Translations under genes and position numbers: made by a program
Part shown: one piece after another, positions 50,005 to 64,000 of the stretch
How the letters are laid out: each line of letters begins with the position of its first letter
Numbering within the stretch: the first letter of the stretch is position 1
Assembly: GCF_901709675.1 (NCBI RefSeq)
Contig: NC_051107.1
Coordinates: 1,291,001 to 1,355,000 of the forward strand
From: Syngnathus acus
Lineage: Eukaryota; Chordata; Actinopteri; Syngnathiformes; Syngnathidae
Reading direction: 5' to 3'
DNA length: 64,000 nt
Notes under the pieces: model-generated
Seen by the model: the letters and a program-made list of their open reading frames with translations, nothing else
Databases searched by the model: none
What the model was told of the DNA's origin: nothing

Positions 50005-50519
50005 GAGTCACAGACCTAGTTCATCATGCCTGGAACTTGGAGTCAGTTTACTTTAGTAAAGAAAACTACCTCATGCTGTTCAAGGGCGGTTGCCATGGCA
50101 GCAGGAACAGTTTATTCACAAGTGTCAATCTTTGCCCGTTTGCGCCACTTGAATCCTTTTAGCACAGACCAAGCATTAATATAAGTGATGTCAAGGGAAC
50201 TGTGGCTATTTTTGTTTTCAAAAGAAATCTTACCACTTGCTTTTCCACTGAATTGGCCGCGTCACACATGCTCATGCAGCACTGACCTCCAAATTTCCTA
50301 CCACTCAGTCACAATGATATCAAATAATGTACATACACGAGCCAATTATCCAAATGCATTACAATTAAATAAAGAAGAAATGTTTTTCACAAATTCCTCT
50401 AGAGTCTGGAGGAAATTGTGAATAACATTCTAGAGTCTAGACTATTTTCTTCTTCTCCGCTGGAAAATCTGCCGCCAAGTGGTCGGCGGGACGCTCAACA
50501 CGCAAATAACGCATTCTTT
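50005..50519. other. spacer, nothing recognised
   Basis: Unique-looking AT-rich DNA between the foldback element and the tetranucleotide repeat; no exon or repeat seen. Confidence 0.5.
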
Positions 50520-50653
<134 letters not shown>

Positions 50654-50755
50654 CAGGGGTCTCAAACTCCAGTCCTCGGGGGCCGCATTCCTACATGTTT
50701 TCCAAGTTTCCCTCGTTAAACACACCTGATTCAGGACTGGAGTTTGAGACCCCTG
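50654..50755. mobile_element. 102-bp hAT-type MITE inserted in a microsatellite
   Basis: Inverted ends CAGGGGTCTCAAACTCCAGT and ACTGGAGTTTGAGACCCCTG are perfect over at least 20 bp. It is flanked by ATCCATCT (50646-50653) and ATCTATCT (50756-50763), an 8-bp target duplication differing at one base that lies in the repeat itself. Confidence 0.9.
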
Positions 50756-51029
50756 ATCTATCTAGTTATAGTGGCAATTTAAAAAGTAAATGAAACGCAC
50801 GTATGCAAGTGACAGTAAATGAGACGTCAACGTTGCAAGTTTTGGACAGTTGCAGCCACCGTACTGCAGTTGTCTCATGTAGCCGCAAGAGGGCGACATC
50901 GCATTGGACTCGTGTTAGAGAGAATTCCAACCACGGTTTAAACAATACAAACACTAACCTGGTAATTACCATCCATCATTCATGTATGGTATAAGAGAAA
51001 AAACAGACACTTCGTTTGTAACAGAGATG

Positions 51030-51035
51030 TTTATT
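51030..51035 (-). promoter_or_regulatory. sema3a: candidate sema3a polyadenylation signal
   Basis: AATAAA on the minus strand (TTTATT on the plus strand). It would end the transcript near 51010 and give a 3' UTR of about 1.3 kb. Confidence 0.5.
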
Positions 51036-52311
51036 CAGACAACCGAATGCATGCCATAAAGAATTGTGTTACAGCAGCTGCAGTCACGTTCAGTGTTCCA
51101 ATTGAAAACTGAATTAGGGTTAGACTAAACGTCCTTGATTTTCAGGGGGGGGGGGGGGGCAGCTCATTATGTTGTTAATAACATTACTCTTGTTGGCATT
51201 TGAAGGGAAGTCCTACACAAAACACTTGAGACAGTAAAAAAAAAAAAAAAACTGTAGGCAGCATTCACATGCAATATAACATGTCTTCTCGGGCTAACTG
51301 GATATTTGTCTGCGCTATTTCTTAGAGATTCACAGCTAGAACTGGTTTTCTTAAGGGGAATATCTTACATCTAATTGAACAATGTGTATGGATGTGTAAG
51401 AAACTTAAAAAGTCCTGAAAAGAAAATTAAATTGTGCTTGTGCTAGGCCTTATTTATATTTATCTATATATTCTGTATTTCTATCCTGAAAATGAAACTA
51501 ATTCCATCCAGTTGGTCCAAAGGTATTATTTAACCACCCCCGATATACTGACAAGCCCCACCCCAAAACAGCATAATATAAAAAAATAAATGCAACCCTT
51601 TCACAAAACGAGCAATAAATAAAGATCACATGGTGTTTCCTGTACTGTATATACACACAGAGAGAAGCTTGTCGTATATATATGTACATTAAACAAGTGT
51701 GTGTTGCGGATGTAATAAGTTACACAGAGGGGACAATGAGACCGCTGCAGTCATGTTGTGTGGCTTATATAAAAACAAATTGTTTCAGGATGTAAAAAAA
51801 AAAAAAAAAGCCTGTAAAATAAGTAGCTTATTGAACACATGGATGGACAACAACATGCACGATGCTTCCCACTGCATGTGATGCGACATGGAAGATTCTT
51901 TTTTTTTGCTTCTTGTCAGCAAACAAGAGTTTGTTCCATTCGGTGTTGGGGGGATCACATGCTCGAGTCCTGCGGAGAATGTGCTGCTTCTTTTTCATTC
52001 CGAAATAGTCCGCCGTCTTCCCGTCTTAAACCGCGTTTAAGTGTGGACTAGCTTATGTACATACAAGGAGGCGCAAGTGTCCGCCGGGCCGTATCCATGG
52101 CGACCGGCTACGTCCTCGCACGTTTTTACATGTAGCTTTCCCGCTGCTAATATTCACAGCTCGTGTGCATGTCGTGATGTGTATGTAGAGGTCACTGAAA
52201 CCTGAAATGAAGATAAAATCTACAGAATGTGTGCTTATGCGGGCGTGTGTGCATATGTGTGTGTATGTGCTCATCTTTGTGCTTATTTTTTGGTGTTAAC
52301 CTCGCCCTCCC
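51036..52311 (-). other. sema3a: probable sema3a 3' untranslated region
   Basis: Noncoding sequence after the sema3a stop codon up to the AATAAA at 51030-51035. Contains A-runs and a G-run (51146-51160). No exon seen. Confidence 0.5.
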
Positions 52312-63722
<11,411 letters not shown>

Positions 63723-63781
63723 CTGGAAACAGGGAGGAATGAGGAAGACAATTTAGATTGAAGAAAATCACATCAAATATA

Positions 63782-63797
63782 ACCCCCCCCCCCCCCA
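63782..63797. repeat. poly-C tract
   Basis: A run of about 15-16 C in the sema3a intron at the right edge of the window. Confidence 0.9.
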
Positions 63798-63894
63798 AAA
63801 ATGCACTTTCTAGCCCAAAAGTGGCTAATGGCTAATGTTGATGTTTTCAAAATTAGCCTTCAATCAGAGGTGGTCTTTTGTGTGTCATGTTTTA

Positions 63895-63929
63895 TCACAC
63901 ACACGTAACACACACACACACAGACACAC

Positions 63930-63995
<66 letters not shown>

Positions 63996-64000
63996 ACACA
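63895..64000. repeat. (AC)n microsatellite at the window edge
   Basis: CACACA repeat with ACGTAACAC interruptions, the longest pure stretch covering 63933-63992. It probably continues past the window. Confidence 0.95.

Overview
The window is vertebrate nuclear DNA, most likely from a teleost fish with a compact genome. It carries three neuronal genes, all transcribed from the minus strand: the first three coding exons of cacna2d1 (left), the whole coding region of pclo (Piccolo, centre) and all but the first coding exon of sema3a (right). The order cacna2d1 - pclo - sema3a matches the human chromosome 7 neighbourhood, except that SEMA3E, which lies between PCLO and SEMA3A in human, is absent. 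The repeats are of kinds common in fish: small TA-flanked elements, hAT-like elements with CAGGGG ends, and many microsatellites. Many introns are only 58-80 bp.

Layout. Positions 1-11654 hold the 5' part of cacna2d1: signal-peptide exon at 11575-11654, exon 2 at 4615-4696, exon 3 at 2851-2967, with the rest of the gene beyond the left edge. Positions 11655-15600 are intergenic: a candidate promoter with an NRF1-type site, a MITE and about 1 kb of decayed tandem repeat. Positions 15600-46436 are pclo. I resolved 26 coding exons whose splice phases all agree, giving 4,771 residues: an N-myristoylation-type start, a glutamine-rich repeat domain, two zinc fingers, long disordered exons, two coiled-coil regions, a PDZ domain, C2A with a skippable 27-bp exon, and C2B. 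Positions 46437-51000 lie between pclo and sema3a and hold the likely pclo promoter, a possible alternative first exon, a 0.85-kb foldback element and a small hAT element inside a microsatellite. Positions 51010-63722 hold 16 exons of sema3a: sema domain, PSI, furin site, Ig domain and an unusually long basic tail.

Function. The three products act at or on the way to the synapse. Alpha-2/delta-1 is an auxiliary subunit of presynaptic calcium channels, Piccolo is a scaffold of the presynaptic active zone, and Semaphorin 3A is a secreted axon-guidance repellent. An identical 12-bp NRF1-type palindrome lies upstream of the cacna2d1 and pclo start codons and is a candidate shared input.

I found no bacterial, CRISPR, tRNA, rRNA or viral genes and no undescribed multi-gene system. 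The items most worth checking are the long sema3a tail, the two predicted GC-AG introns and optional C2A microexon of pclo, the possible alternative pclo start, the missing sema3e, and several unusual repeats.
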